Origin: Actinomycetota bacterium
GTDB lineage: Bacteria > Actinomycetota > Actinomycetes > Nanopelagicales > Nanopelagicaceae
Assembly: GCA_009704445.1 (NCBI GenBank)
Contig: WLED01000016.1
Span: 1 to 15,830, forward strand
Length of the DNA: 15,830 nucleotides
Direction of reading: 5' to 3'
Both the position numbers and the translations under genes were made by a program. The notes beneath the pieces were generated by a model. It had not been told where the DNA came from, did no database searches, and was given only the letters and a program-made list of their open reading frames with translations. Positions 1 through 7,773 of this stretch are shown here, one piece after another. Position 1 is the stretch's first letter. Each line of letters opens with the position of its first letter.

Positions 1-47
1 ACGCTAAATGGTAAAAAGCACCCCTTTTCATAGGGTTAGATTTACCC

Positions 48-695
48 ATGCGCTTAGACCATGTCTCATATGTAACTTCCCATGATCAACTAGCCGACAC
101 CGTTCAACGTCTTGGCGCTCGCTTAGGCAGCACATTTGTTGATGGCGGTATTCATCCACGTTTTGGCACACGCAACTTCACGCTTCCATTGCAAAATGGA
201 CACTACCTCGAAGTTGTCTGTCCACTAGATCATCCCTCATCTGACTCAACTCCTTTTGGTAAAGCTGTTTCACAACGTGCCGCAGAAGGTGGCGGATGGC
301 TCACATGGGTTGTTGCAGTCGATGATGTTTCAAAGATTGAAAAGCGTTTAGGACGCGCAGCAGTTGATGGGCACCGCACAAAGCCAGATGGAAAAGATTT
401 AGCGTGGAAACAAATAGGCGTTCTTGGAACACTAGAAGATAAGCAACTTCCATTCTTTATTGAGTGGCTATCACTTGATCATCCATCAACAGATGGAAAA
501 GCAATTGCAAAGATTGTTAAAGTTGAAATCGCAGGAGACGAATCACGCATTGAAGAGTGGCTTGGATCAGAGCTACGTGCAGCAATTGGCTCCGACGTTG
601 AAGTTGAATGGGTTGCAGAGTCTGCAAATGATGGAGAGTCAGGCATTGTTGCTGTGCATGTGATGACACCGAATGGCGTGGTGCGGTTGGATTGA
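48..695 (+). CDS. VOC-superfamily glyoxalase-like protein (Glyoxalase_3 type)
   Basis: Predicted cytoplasmic 215-residue protein of the vicinal-oxygen-chelate fold. Seen: an N-terminal LDHVSYV strand with His5, then GGIHPRFGTRN (residues 33-43, His36), YLEVV (53-57, Glu55) and a late FFIEW strand (136-140, Glu139). This is the order of the Glyoxalase_3 family, in which such His and Glu residues can bind a metal. The substrate cannot be read from the sequence; members are annotated only as glyoxalase-like. The ATG at 48 starts directly in the family's first strand. No clear Shine-Dalgarno lies at normal spacing (the nearest GGG is 12 nt away), so a leaderless or very short leader is possible. 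Base composition is clearly more GC-rich than the genes to its right, so I treat it as core flank rather than part of the glycan island. Confidence 0.85.
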   Translation: MRLDHVSYVTSHDQLADTVQRLGARLGSTFVDGGIHPRFGTRNFTLPLQNGHYLEVVCPLDHPSSDSTPFGKAVSQRAAEGGGWLTWVVAVDDVSKIEKRLGRAAVDGHRTKPDGKDLAWKQIGVLGTLEDKQLPFFIEWLSLDHPSTDGKAIAKIVKVEIAGDESRIEEWLGSELRAAIGSDVEVEWVAESANDGESGIVAVHVMTPNGVVRLD

Positions 696-717
696 GGGTA
701 TTTGCGAGGAAATACTC
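696..717. terminator. Weak hairpin just after the VOC gene stop
   Basis: Bases 696-703 (GGGTATTT) pair with 710-717 (AAATACTC) around a 6-nt loop, with one G-T wobble. The hairpin starts immediately after the TGA of the VOC gene at 693-695. No T-run follows on either strand, so it is not a textbook intrinsic terminator; actinobacterial terminators often lack the T-run. It sits between convergent genes, where a terminator would be expected. Confidence 0.25.
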
Positions 718-726
718 AAACACTAC

Positions 727-906
727 CTAGTGATGCATGCGGAATCTGTCAGACAATATGCTTAACGCGGCAAAGATCCCAGCTTGAGAGATTCTTTGAA
801 TTGGGCCCTCGATTCCTAATGTCTTCATCCATTTACCAAAGGTAAATACATCACATCTTCCTGGCGAATTCGACACACTTGTAGCCGCTACTAGAAATTC
901 ATTTCC
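727..906 (-). pseudogene. Possible gene remnant in the 203-bp gap (59-codon open frame)
   Basis: Reading the minus strand from 906 down to a TAG at 727-729 gives 59 stop-free codons with a protein-like composition (for example CDVFTFGKWMKTLGIEGP, then QAGIFAALSILSDRF). The frame opens after a TGA at 907-909 that overlaps the end of the neighbouring methyltransferase in another frame. There is no start codon with a ribosome-binding site: a GTG is at codon 11 and the first ATG only at codon 27. It could be the C-terminal stump of a gene lost when the island formed, or simple chance. I do not recognise a family. The rest of 696-898 holds the hairpin at 696-717 and a short inverted repeat at 831-847 (7-bp arms, 3-nt loop). 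Confidence 0.2.
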
Positions 907-1780
907 TCAAAATAACGATATTCTGAAACGAGAAGCGATCGGCTGGTGGCAATATTTCTATGGAATCAAAATACCGTGACCAGTAATTTTCAAGTATTTC
1001 TCTTTTCCAAAAAACTTGGCTAACGCTCGCATCGCCGTCAAAGAGAAAGTCAACATTCATTTCGGCAACGTTATAAACTTCCGGAACTTGTGAATCTTGA
1101 ACCCACTTTTCATTTCTATTTTTGTTGTAGAACTTCCAGGCATCTTCGAGATGGACTGTGTGCATCATTATGCCCCCAGGCTTCAAAACCCTTTTCAGTT
1201 CAAGTAACCATGCATCCCAGAGATATTTAGTATGCGTAAAAACGCTGAAACTATAGATTACATCTATCGAACTGTCCTCAAATGGAAGATGAGGAAGAGT
1301 GGTCGAAGTAAAAAACTCAAATCCATCAGGCCAATTGTCTGCTCGCATACTCTCAATTGCTCTGGCCTGGATATCACAACCAATAACTCTCCAACCATTT
1401 TTGTTAACCTGGGCTTCAAAGTGACGAAGAACTCGACCAGAAGAACAACCAAAATCCAGAATAGACAAGCCATCCTTCATAATTCCTGCTCTTTTGATTT
1501 CATTTAAAATCAAACCATGGTCGTATGCTCCCCACTCCAAATACACAGATTCATCTCCCAGTGAGTACCCAAATCTGAATTCATCGGTAGGCACACGAGG
1601 TGAGGTTCTGTCAGGTTGAATCGACTTGATAGGTAGTGAAATTTTGTCGTAGTCAAGGGGCTGATGAAACATGAATCTTGGCATCACTGTAAATTCCGAA
1701 CGAATTTGCGCGAGTATTTCATCCCGAAGTTTTATGTTGGAAGGATCAGATTCTTTAAACTTCAATTTCCACAACTTCAT
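899..1780 (-). CDS. Class I SAM-dependent methyltransferase
   Basis: A 293-residue protein with a Rossmann-fold methyltransferase domain in its middle. Seen: motif I ILDFGCSSGRVLRHF (residues 107-121), the acidic end of strand 2 at GCDI (134-137), motif IV region DVIYSFSVFTH (173-183), and LKPGG (199-203). This is the Methyltransf_11/25 pattern. Residues 1-100 form an N-terminal extension I cannot assign. The acceptor is unknown; the glycan context suggests O-methylation of a sugar. The ATG at 1780 has a good Shine-Dalgarno (AAAGGAG, 9 nt upstream). A TATAAT reads on this strand at 1813-1808, which would give a leader of about 20 nt. It is divergent from the GT4-GT2 gene and convergent with the VOC gene. 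Family assignment is solid; role in glycan decoration is inferred. Confidence 0.85.
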   Translation of the reverse strand: MKLWKLKFKESDPSNIKLRDEILAQIRSEFTVMPRFMFHQPLDYDKISLPIKSIQPDRTSPRVPTDEFRFGYSLGDESVYLEWGAYDHGLILNEIKRAGIMKDGLSILDFGCSSGRVLRHFEAQVNKNGWRVIGCDIQARAIESMRADNWPDGFEFFTSTTLPHLPFEDSSIDVIYSFSVFTHTKYLWDAWLLELKRVLKPGGIMMHTVHLEDAWKFYNKNRNEKWVQDSQVPEVYNVAEMNVDFLFDGDASVSQVFWKREILENYWSRYFDSIEILPPADRFSFQNIVILRK

Positions 1781-1807
1781 CTTATGAGACTCCTTTAGAT
1801 TTACTAA

Positions 1808-1815
1808 ATTATAAT
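1808..1815. promoter_or_regulatory. Palindromic bidirectional -10 element
   Basis: ATTATAAT is its own reverse complement, so it holds a perfect TATAAT on the plus strand (1810-1815) and another on the minus strand (1813-1808). Predicted transcription starts fall near 1822 (+) and 1801 (-). The minus leader then carries the Shine-Dalgarno of the methyltransferase. No convincing -35 is visible on either side. Confidence 0.6.
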
Positions 1816-1827
1816 CTTTTCACGACT

Positions 1828-1853
1828 AAAATCGTGGCGATAACCACGATTTT
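1828..1853. promoter_or_regulatory. Perfect 10-bp inverted repeat in a divergent promoter region
   Basis: AAAATCGTGG (1828-1837) and CCACGATTTT (1844-1853) are exact reverse complements separated by CGATAA. The repeat lies a few bases after the predicted plus-strand transcription start and covers the place of a minus-strand -35. It could be an operator controlling both genes or a 5' mRNA hairpin of the glycosyltransferase. A short T-run (1850-1854) follows it, so attenuation is also possible. The GTG at 1834, the upstream end of the plus-strand open frame, lies inside it and is an unlikely start. Confidence 0.5.
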
Positions 1854-1878
1854 TCATAAAAAGAGAAATAATATCTCC

Positions 1879-4767
1879 ATGATGCTAGGAGTAGAAAACA
1901 CCAGTATTCGAAAGGTCTTAATTCTTACCAAAGACATATACTCTAGGTTAGGCGGCGGAGAGCAAGTTTACCGAACCTTGATTGAAGATAATCCCAAAAT
2001 AGAATTCTATTTTTTTACCACCAAAACAGTAAATTCAAAAAATCTGCCACATAACGCACACCCAGTTCAACTCAAATCTAGGCCGACTTTAAACCAAAAA
2101 AGAATTAAGCAACGCTATGATTCAAGAAAATCAGCCAAAAACAGAAAATCCTTTACTAATGAAGAAATAGAGGCAGCAGAGCGTGCTGAACAATTTGCTC
2201 GCAGTGCGGCAGGCGAAACCTTTGACCTGATTGATATTCCAGAATATGAAATAGTGGGCGATTTCCTCCGAGAATCTCTCACTAGGAACAAAGTTGATTT
2301 TAAAGTACTTACACTTTTCATACATGGCTCTTTGAGTAAAACCTTGGAACATGAGGAGGGGTTTTCAAAGGATCAAATCATGAGAATCTCAGAATTGGAG
2401 AAAAGGCAACGCGAACATGTTGACTTCTATTTTACTTTAGATAATTGGTATCCCAAACAACTTGAGCTGAATTTAAGTAAATGTCTTCAAATCAATCCTT
2501 GGTTATTCATCAAAAATCCGAGATATGTTGATGCGATATCGACTGATAATCATTCAACAAGTTTTGTTTATTTTGGGCGATGGGAACGCAGAAAAGGTGT
2601 GGATAAAATTCCAAACTTTATTAAACTAATATCCCAAGAGAATATCAAAATGAAAATAGCAGGCGATACCGGTGATTTTTCGGATTATGCAGAACAGGTT
2701 GTAAAGTCAGCGACCTACAGGAACATATCGGTCGAAAATCTTGCAACAACAAATTTAGAAACTCTTTGTACTTATGTCGGGCAGAAGGATGTTTTAATCG
2801 TTCCTTCCCGATTTGATAGTTTCAATTTAGTTGCTCTTGAAGGAATTGCAAATGGAATGAATGTGGCAATTTCTCAGGAATGCGGTGCGTACCATCACCT
2901 TTCAACTTTATATCCTGATATCAGCTTCATAGAGATTACCTCAAGAGACATTGTAAGAAGCGCTCAGAATCTATCAGAGCATCTTGAGGCCGCCAATCTC
3001 AATGAAAGCAAAATCAAAAACAATTTGAAGGTAATTGATGAAATTATCAAAGGTCTTAAAAGGAATCAATATGAAACTAGTATCAACTCAATTATTGGCA
3101 GTAGAATACGTTCCAAGAATTACTCAGTTCATGGATTGATTTTCACAAAAACAAATATAACAAGAAATTTTCTTCATTACCTTAGAAAATTACTGACCTT
3201 TGAATTCCTTCAGAATTTCCTAAGTTTATTGAAGATCAACATCATCAAGTTTTTTTACTGGCTTCGAACTTTTAAATTAATAAATCTTATCTCTTTATTC
3301 TTGCAGATCAATTTCTTAACCAAAATTCTTTTGAGAAAAGCAACTGGTGGTAAACAGACAATTATTTTACGCCCTTTGCATTTCCTTCATTTATCTAGCA
3401 GACCCGATTTTCCCATGGTAAGGAAAGTAACATATGGAATACGGAGTTTAAGATTTTCAGGTTATAATACAGAGTTGATTAACGCTGCAAATTTGATTGC
3501 AGATTTAGATAGCCTAGGACTCGAAGAAGAATCCCGAGCCTTGTCGTGCGTGTTAAAGGATCAAACTGGAATTGCTGTCTTTAATTATCTCGAGAATAGA
3601 CGCACACAGCTCCTGAATATTCCGATTTTCCCCTATGAAGCAATTCAAACGCTACATTCTAAGAAATTCCTAGAAAAACCAAAAATTTCCGTCATTGTTT
3701 CCGATTTTAACGCGGCGTCCAAACTTCCGCTGTTTTTAGAAAGGCTCTCCTTATGTCCAGAGTTGAGAGACGGGTCCGCAGAAATTCTCTTAATTGATGC
3801 AAACTCAAACTCACCAGACGCGGAGATTTCCGTTAAATTAGCCAACGAATTAGGCATATCCCTCCGAGCGGTTCGCGTGAGTAAGCGAGTAACAATACAA
3901 GACGCTTGGAATTACGGAATTACGCAAGCACGGGGGGATTACATAAGCTTTTTAGGTGTGGACGAAACAATTTATCCAACAGCACTCACGGCGCTTTCAG
4001 AAGCTCTCAACTCAAACCCAGAGATTGATTGGGTTATGTCAAATTCAATTGTTACGGAAGTAGATGCCAAAGGTGAATTCAGGAAAGATCTTATGATTTA
4101 TGATCGCCGTGACGCTAACGTTTCGTCACCTTTTCTGGAAACTTGTTATGTTTCATATGTGGGCGGAATGTACAGAAAAAATATTCATGAGAAGTTTGGA
4201 TATTACGATTCTACTTTTAAAGGCGCAGGCGACACAGAATTCAAGTCAAGGGTGCTGCCATCTTTGAAAGTAACTTACATCAACGCTGTACTTGGCGAGT
4301 TTCTTAACTATCCCGAAGAGCGCACAACAGCTTCTGAAAGAATTGAACTTGAAGATATCAGGGCTTGGTATATTTTTCGGACACCAGGCGGGCTAATTTA
4401 TCAAGCCTCCTTAGCGGATCGTAGCTTCATGTCTAGACTAGGTGAGAATTCATTGGGTTACAGGAAATCTTATTGTGAGCATAAGAGTACAGACATTGAA
4501 ATTGCTTCGACTGTTTATCATCTTGCAAAAAATGGAGATTACAGTTTGAGCGATGATTTATTGAAGAAACTTAAGAATGCTGATCAACAACTCCAAACCC
4601 TCCGAAATCTTCTGGGTTTTGGCATGTACAAAAAGAAGCGAATCAGCATTCGGAGCTTTCTCGACCTCGCAAAATGGTTTGATATTGAAGCCAGAAAGAG
4701 TGCCGTTAAGGGTGCTGGTCGAATACGTTTAGATAACATGTTCGAACAGCATATTTGGTACTGGTAA
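1879..4767 (+). CDS. Two-domain glycosyltransferase (GT4-like + GT2-like)
   Basis: A 962-residue protein from the ATG at 1879. The open frame extends to a GTG at 1834, but that lies in a perfect hairpin; the purine-rich AAAGAGA before 1879 is a modest ribosome site. The N-terminal part resembles GT-B family GT4: GGGEQVY (25-31), FGRWERRKG (232-240), and PSRFDSFNLVALEG, whose D313 and E321 sit in the usual E-x7-E positions. Residues about 430-487 form a Leu/Phe/Lys-rich stretch that looks amphipathic and may hold the enzyme on the membrane. The C-terminal part (about 601-835) resembles GT-A family GT2: IDANSNS (D640), FLGVDE where the DxD motif is expected (D695), and GAGDTEF (785-787). A C-terminal tail of about 125 residues is unassigned. 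It probably adds two sugars in succession. Donors and acceptor are unknown. It ends 5 nt before the convergent kinase stop. Confidence 0.8.
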   Translation: MMLGVENTSIRKVLILTKDIYSRLGGGEQVYRTLIEDNPKIEFYFFTTKTVNSKNLPHNAHPVQLKSRPTLNQKRIKQRYDSRKSAKNRKSFTNEEIEAAERAEQFARSAAGETFDLIDIPEYEIVGDFLRESLTRNKVDFKVLTLFIHGSLSKTLEHEEGFSKDQIMRISELEKRQREHVDFYFTLDNWYPKQLELNLSKCLQINPWLFIKNPRYVDAISTDNHSTSFVYFGRWERRKGVDKIPNFIKLISQENIKMKIAGDTGDFSDYAEQVVKSATYRNISVENLATTNLETLCTYVGQKDVLIVPSRFDSFNLVALEGIANGMNVAISQECGAYHHLSTLYPDISFIEITSRDIVRSAQNLSEHLEAANLNESKIKNNLKVIDEIIKGLKRNQYETSINSIIGSRIRSKNYSVHGLIFTKTNITRNFLHYLRKLLTFEFLQNFLSLLKINIIKFFYWLRTFKLINLISLFLQINFLTKILLRKATGGKQTIILRPLHFLHLSSRPDFPMVRKVTYGIRSLRFSGYNTELINAANLIADLDSLGLEEESRALSCVLKDQTGIAVFNYLENRRTQLLNIPIFPYEAIQTLHSKKFLEKPKISVIVSDFNAASKLPLFLERLSLCPELRDGSAEILLIDANSNSPDAEISVKLANELGISLRAVRVSKRVTIQDAWNYGITQARGDYISFLGVDETIYPTALTALSEALNSNPEIDWVMSNSIVTEVDAKGEFRKDLMIYDRRDANVSSPFLETCYVSYVGGMYRKNIHEKFGYYDSTFKGAGDTEFKSRVLPSLKVTYINAVLGEFLNYPEERTTASERIELEDIRAWYIFRTPGGLIYQASLADRSFMSRLGENSLGYRKSYCEHKSTDIEIASTVYHLAKNGDYSLSDDLLKKLKNADQQLQTLRNLLGFGMYKKKRISIRSFLDLAKWFDIEARKSAVKGAGRIRLDNMFEQHIWYW

Positions 4768-4772
4768 ACACT

Positions 4773-5774
4773 TCAGTTCCAGGATGCTGGTCCAATCTCA
4801 CTTCCGTTTTTATAAAGACTTATTTCTTGGATTCTGTTATCTGGAAATTTAGCTATAAATGCTTCCTTGGAAATATCTCCAAGGATAAACAATACAAAAC
4901 CGGAACCACCAGCTCCACAGAGTTTTGCAGAAATTGCACCAGCATTGAGTCCGGTTTGTATTGTCTGAGAAACTTCATTCGAGTGATGTGAACCAAGTTG
5001 CTGCTTTAGGTTCCAACTCCTGTTCATGGCCTCGGCGAGAATTTCAATTTTATCTCTCGCGGGCAACTTGCTCAACATTAAATCAGCTGTTTGCTTTGCA
5101 ATTAATGCCATTTCACTTGCAAGTTTCTTACCTTCTATACTCGGCAAATATTTAGAAGTTACAACAGCATGATCTCCGGAGTCGCGGGCCTCGCCGGCTG
5201 CTACCAGGATTAACTTGCTAGAAAGTAATTCAGTGAAATCAAAATCTGTAATTTCAAACTCTCTAGTAAACGAGCTATTCTCAAACTTAAATAAATTCAA
5301 TCCACCAATGGCACTATGACACTGGTCTTGCCATCCTCCGGGCTCCTTGAGGACATTTCGTTCAATGTCAATAGCTGACATTGCTAATTTCACTGGACTT
5401 AATCTTGCGCCATGCAAATTTGAGATTGCATTTATCAAACCAACGGCAAAAGCCGAACTGCTACCAAGGCCCGTCTTAGCAGGCACATCTGCGAGAGTTG
5501 CAATGTGCAACCCTGAATCTTCCGTATGGTATTTCTTGAGAATTTCCCTAACCAGTGGATGCTGAAGATCTTCTATTCTGTCCACAGACTCATTAATTCT
5601 GTAAGTTAACTTGAATTTATTGTCAGCTAGTTCTGAATGCTGAAGAACCGCTGTGTAAACAAACAGATTGACCGATGACCCAAAAACATATCCAGAGTTA
5701 TCTTTGAAAAATTCCTGGAAATCTGATCCGCCACCGAGAAAACTGATCCTCAAAGGAGTTCGTGTGATAATCAA
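4773..5774 (-). CDS. hddA: D-glycero-D-manno-heptose 7-phosphate kinase (GHMP family)
   Basis: Phosphorylates heptose 7-phosphate at C1 to the 1,7-bisphosphate, the second step of GDP-heptose synthesis. A 333-residue GHMP kinase: N-terminal RTPLRISFLGGGSDF, the ATP-binding loop PAKTGLGSSSAFAVG (98-112), GGWQDQ (146-151) and the C-terminal LCGAGGSGF (285-293). The family normally begins M-I-I-x-R-T-P-L-R-I-S-F. I therefore place the start at TTG 5774 rather than at ATG 5807, which adds 11 atypical residues. The TTG has GGAGG 4 nt upstream and overlaps the gmhB stop as TTGA, a translational-coupling layout. It is the last gene of a four-gene minus-strand operon. A related GHMP sugar kinase (such as fucokinase-like) is the main alternative, but neighbouring gmhB and gmhA favour HddA. 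Confidence 0.88.
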   Translation of the reverse strand: MIITRTPLRISFLGGGSDFQEFFKDNSGYVFGSSVNLFVYTAVLQHSELADNKFKLTYRINESVDRIEDLQHPLVREILKKYHTEDSGLHIATLADVPAKTGLGSSSAFAVGLINAISNLHGARLSPVKLAMSAIDIERNVLKEPGGWQDQCHSAIGGLNLFKFENSSFTREFEITDFDFTELLSSKLILVAAGEARDSGDHAVVTSKYLPSIEGKKLASEMALIAKQTADLMLSKLPARDKIEILAEAMNRSWNLKQQLGSHHSNEVSQTIQTGLNAGAISAKLCGAGGSGFVLFILGDISKEAFIAKFPDNRIQEISLYKNGSEIGPASWN

Positions 5775-6319
5775 AATTCCTCCAACTGGGTAGCCGCCAT
5801 TACCCATAATTCTCGGCTACCAACTTTTTGAAACTTGATAGCAGCGCTAGCAGCAGCTTGCGCATCAGTTTCTTGATCACCAATCATAAGAGCTCTGTCA
5901 CTGCCTATCCTGCAGTCTAGAAGCGCCTTTGTTAACATTCCAGGTTTTGGCTTGCGACACGAACAGTCTCGCTTCTTCGGGTCCGAAGAAAGTGGATGAT
6001 GGAAGCAAATATATGCGGCCGAAAGGATAATGTTGTTCTGAGAAAATTCAGATGCAATCGCGGAGTTGAATTCCAAAGACTCTTCTATTGAATACTTGCC
6101 TAATGCGGCGCCGCCTTGATTAGTTGCCAAAACCATCCCAAAACCTAGCTTGGTTGCACGAACTAGAAAATCAATAACTCCTGGGAGAATCTCTAAGTCA
6201 GTCTTCTTGTGTACGTAACCTTTATCTTGATTTAAGGTCCCATCCCGGTCAAGAAATAATATTTTTTCACCTTTAAAGTGGGTAAATTTTTGAACAAAAA
6301 CCTCATTGATGTTTACCAC
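5771..6319 (-). CDS. gmhB: D-glycero-D-manno-heptose 1,7-bisphosphate 7-phosphatase
   Basis: Removes the C7 phosphate from heptose 1,7-bisphosphate to leave heptose 1-phosphate for nucleotide activation. A 182-residue HAD phosphatase of GmhB/histidinol-phosphatase type. Seen: catalytic motif FLDRDGT (22-28) with D24 and D26, ATNQGG (65-70), a zinc-site pattern CFHH...CSC with C105, H107, C119 and C121, then RKPKPGM, and the motif IV acidic group GDQETD (147-152). Length is close to the usual 180-190. It starts 1 nt after the stop of the upstream glycosyltransferase and shares a 4-base TTGA overlap with hddA, so the three are very likely co-transcribed. Whether it prefers the alpha or beta anomer cannot be read by eye; pairing with an HddA-type kinase suggests the alpha (GDP) branch. 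Confidence 0.92.
   Translation of the reverse strand: MVNINEVFVQKFTHFKGEKILFLDRDGTLNQDKGYVHKKTDLEILPGVIDFLVRATKLGFGMVLATNQGGAALGKYSIEESLEFNSAIASEFSQNNIILSAAYICFHHPLSSDPKKRDCSCRKPKPGMLTKALLDCRIGSDRALMIGDQETDAQAAASAAIKFQKVGSRELWVMAATQLEEF
5775..5783 (-). promoter_or_regulatory. Shine-Dalgarno deciding the TTG start of hddA
   Basis: On the minus strand GGAGG occupies 5783-5779, followed by AATT and then the TTG at 5774. The site lies inside the last codons of gmhB, so ribosomes finishing gmhB could restart on hddA. The spacing is slightly short. Confidence 0.55.
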
Positions 6320-6320
6320 C

Positions 6321-7766
6321 TTAGATGCCCAACGATTGACAAATTGAAGATGGTGAGTGTTCTTTGATTTTTGAATGATCGGCGCTATGAAATATTGTAG
6401 TTTTCAGGAGAGAAAGCGCTAAGGGTAAATCTCCAGGCAAATAAGGAATCCCAAATAAAGTTTCATTTAGCTGAGTAAATGCAATGCCGAATTTATCTCT
6501 ATGATGAATAAAACTTCGATCAGATTTGAGCGATAAAATTGTGTTGTTAGTGGGTCTAATCAAGAAAGAATCGACCGCATTCGATTCAAAAAAATCATGA
6601 GCCGAGCGCGTTATGCGAATTCCCCCATCCAAAATTTCCAAGATTAGTGAACATTTAAAATTTGACTTCACTGTGACCAGCAGTTCCTCTTGTCCAAATT
6701 GACCGATGTCAATCGCTTCCCCAAATGCTAGTTCGGTCACGAATTTCGGAGTTGGCAGGATTTTAGAATTCAAATTTGTGAGCTCTCTACTCATGGAGGT
6801 CCCTGTTGGAACTACTGGCAGAATTCCCAAAGTCAATGCTTCGGCAAACACGCCAGAAGATCGCGAGCGATACCTTAAAGGATCATAAGGCAGTACTACT
6901 GACCTTGTCCTTGACAATAATTCACGATACTTATTTGAGTCAAGATTGATTTTCATTTGGGAGCTTAGATCCGGAATATTATGTAAACCGTTTAACTCAT
7001 AGCGTGTTTCTATTCGAGAATTAGGTGCAACTGCAACATCAAGCAACGAATCGAGTTTTTCATTTTGTTTTTCAAAACCCATTGCAGCAACACAGCCGAT
7101 CTCCTTCCCACTCCTCTCGCTAATTCGTGCTGCTAATCCTGGCGTATCGGCAAAAAACTTAACCTTGTTTGCAAGCTTCTGAATTACTGATATATAAAGG
7201 AGAGCGTCTACAAAAATTAGTGGAAGTTCGATAAAAGACCGCAAATCCACAATGGGACGTCTGAGAATTACAGATATTGAGTACCTATTCGGATCAGATT
7301 CAGCAATCCACCCACTCAGGCCAATTAACTCACGGGCATTCGCTGTGGAAATCAAAATTGTAGATTCCAATTTCATGCCCTTCAGCCCATTACGTAGGTC
7401 ACGTCTATAACATCTACTTTGTTTAGACAGTGAAACTATTAGCAAAATCAAACCTTGCAACTTTTTTGCTAAAACAGCAGCTATTTTTTCAAGGTATTTT
7501 TCCGTAATTATAAATCTCAACGTTGGCTTCAAAGTTTTTGCATTTTGACCCAAACTTTCTTCACGATACTTGACAGAAAAGCCAAAACGCCCAAAATCCC
7601 AAGTCCCAAACTCAAAAGTTGGGCGATATTTCGGATTGACATCGCTAATCAAATCTTTCCTTCCAAGAATTAAGAATTCAGATTTAGTTTTTTCTGAAAT
7701 TCTTTTGAGATATTCCAGATTATGCCCACTTAAATTTTTGGCACTCGAATCGATTAAGTACAACAT
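6321..7766 (-). CDS. GT-B fold glycosyltransferase, GT4-like, divergent
   Basis: A 481-residue protein. The N-terminus MLYLIDSSAKNLSGHNLEYL resembles a subgroup of bacterial glycosyltransferases. The best catalytic-domain evidence is VVLPYDPLRYRSRSSGVFAEALTLG (290-314), the region that in GT4 enzymes holds the donor phosphate-binding helix, followed by a PVVPTGTSMSREL segment. The usual G-x-x-x-x-x-K-G loop before it is not obvious, and the first glutamate of E-x7-E is not evident. Residues about 380-481 form an extra C-terminal region with no motif I recognise. Residues 104-115 are hydrophobic but short. It sits 7 nt after the epimerase stop and 1 nt before gmhB, within the heptose operon. 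No Shine-Dalgarno is clear, so its translation may be coupled. Assignment as glycosyltransferase is likely; donor unknown. Confidence 0.65.
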   Translation of the reverse strand: MLYLIDSSAKNLSGHNLEYLKRISEKTKSEFLILGRKDLISDVNPKYRPTFEFGTWDFGRFGFSVKYREESLGQNAKTLKPTLRFIITEKYLEKIAAVLAKKLQGLILLIVSLSKQSRCYRRDLRNGLKGMKLESTILISTANARELIGLSGWIAESDPNRYSISVILRRPIVDLRSFIELPLIFVDALLYISVIQKLANKVKFFADTPGLAARISERSGKEIGCVAAMGFEKQNEKLDSLLDVAVAPNSRIETRYELNGLHNIPDLSSQMKINLDSNKYRELLSRTRSVVLPYDPLRYRSRSSGVFAEALTLGILPVVPTGTSMSRELTNLNSKILPTPKFVTELAFGEAIDIGQFGQEELLVTVKSNFKCSLILEILDGGIRITRSAHDFFESNAVDSFLIRPTNNTILSLKSDRSFIHHRDKFGIAFTQLNETLFGIPYLPGDLPLALSLLKTTIFHSADHSKIKEHSPSSICQSLGI

Positions 7767-7773
7767 GAATAAA

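Noticed and set aside
831..847. Short inverted repeat ATTTACC/GGTAAAT in the 203-bp gap as a terminator or operator
   Set aside because: The 7-bp, AT-rich arms with a 3-nt loop and no T-run are within chance expectation, and the repeat lies inside the possible gene remnant.
1834..1878. N-terminal extension of the GT4-GT2 protein from a GTG at 1834
   Set aside because: The GTG lies within a perfect hairpin and only about 12 nt after the predicted transcription start; the extra 15 residues match no glycosyltransferase feature, while ATG 1879 precedes the first domain strand.
5775..5807. ATG at 5807 as the start of the heptose kinase
   Set aside because: It would add 11 residues before the conserved family N-terminus and overlap gmhB by 37 nt; TTG 5774 has its own ribosome-binding site and a TTGA coupling overlap.
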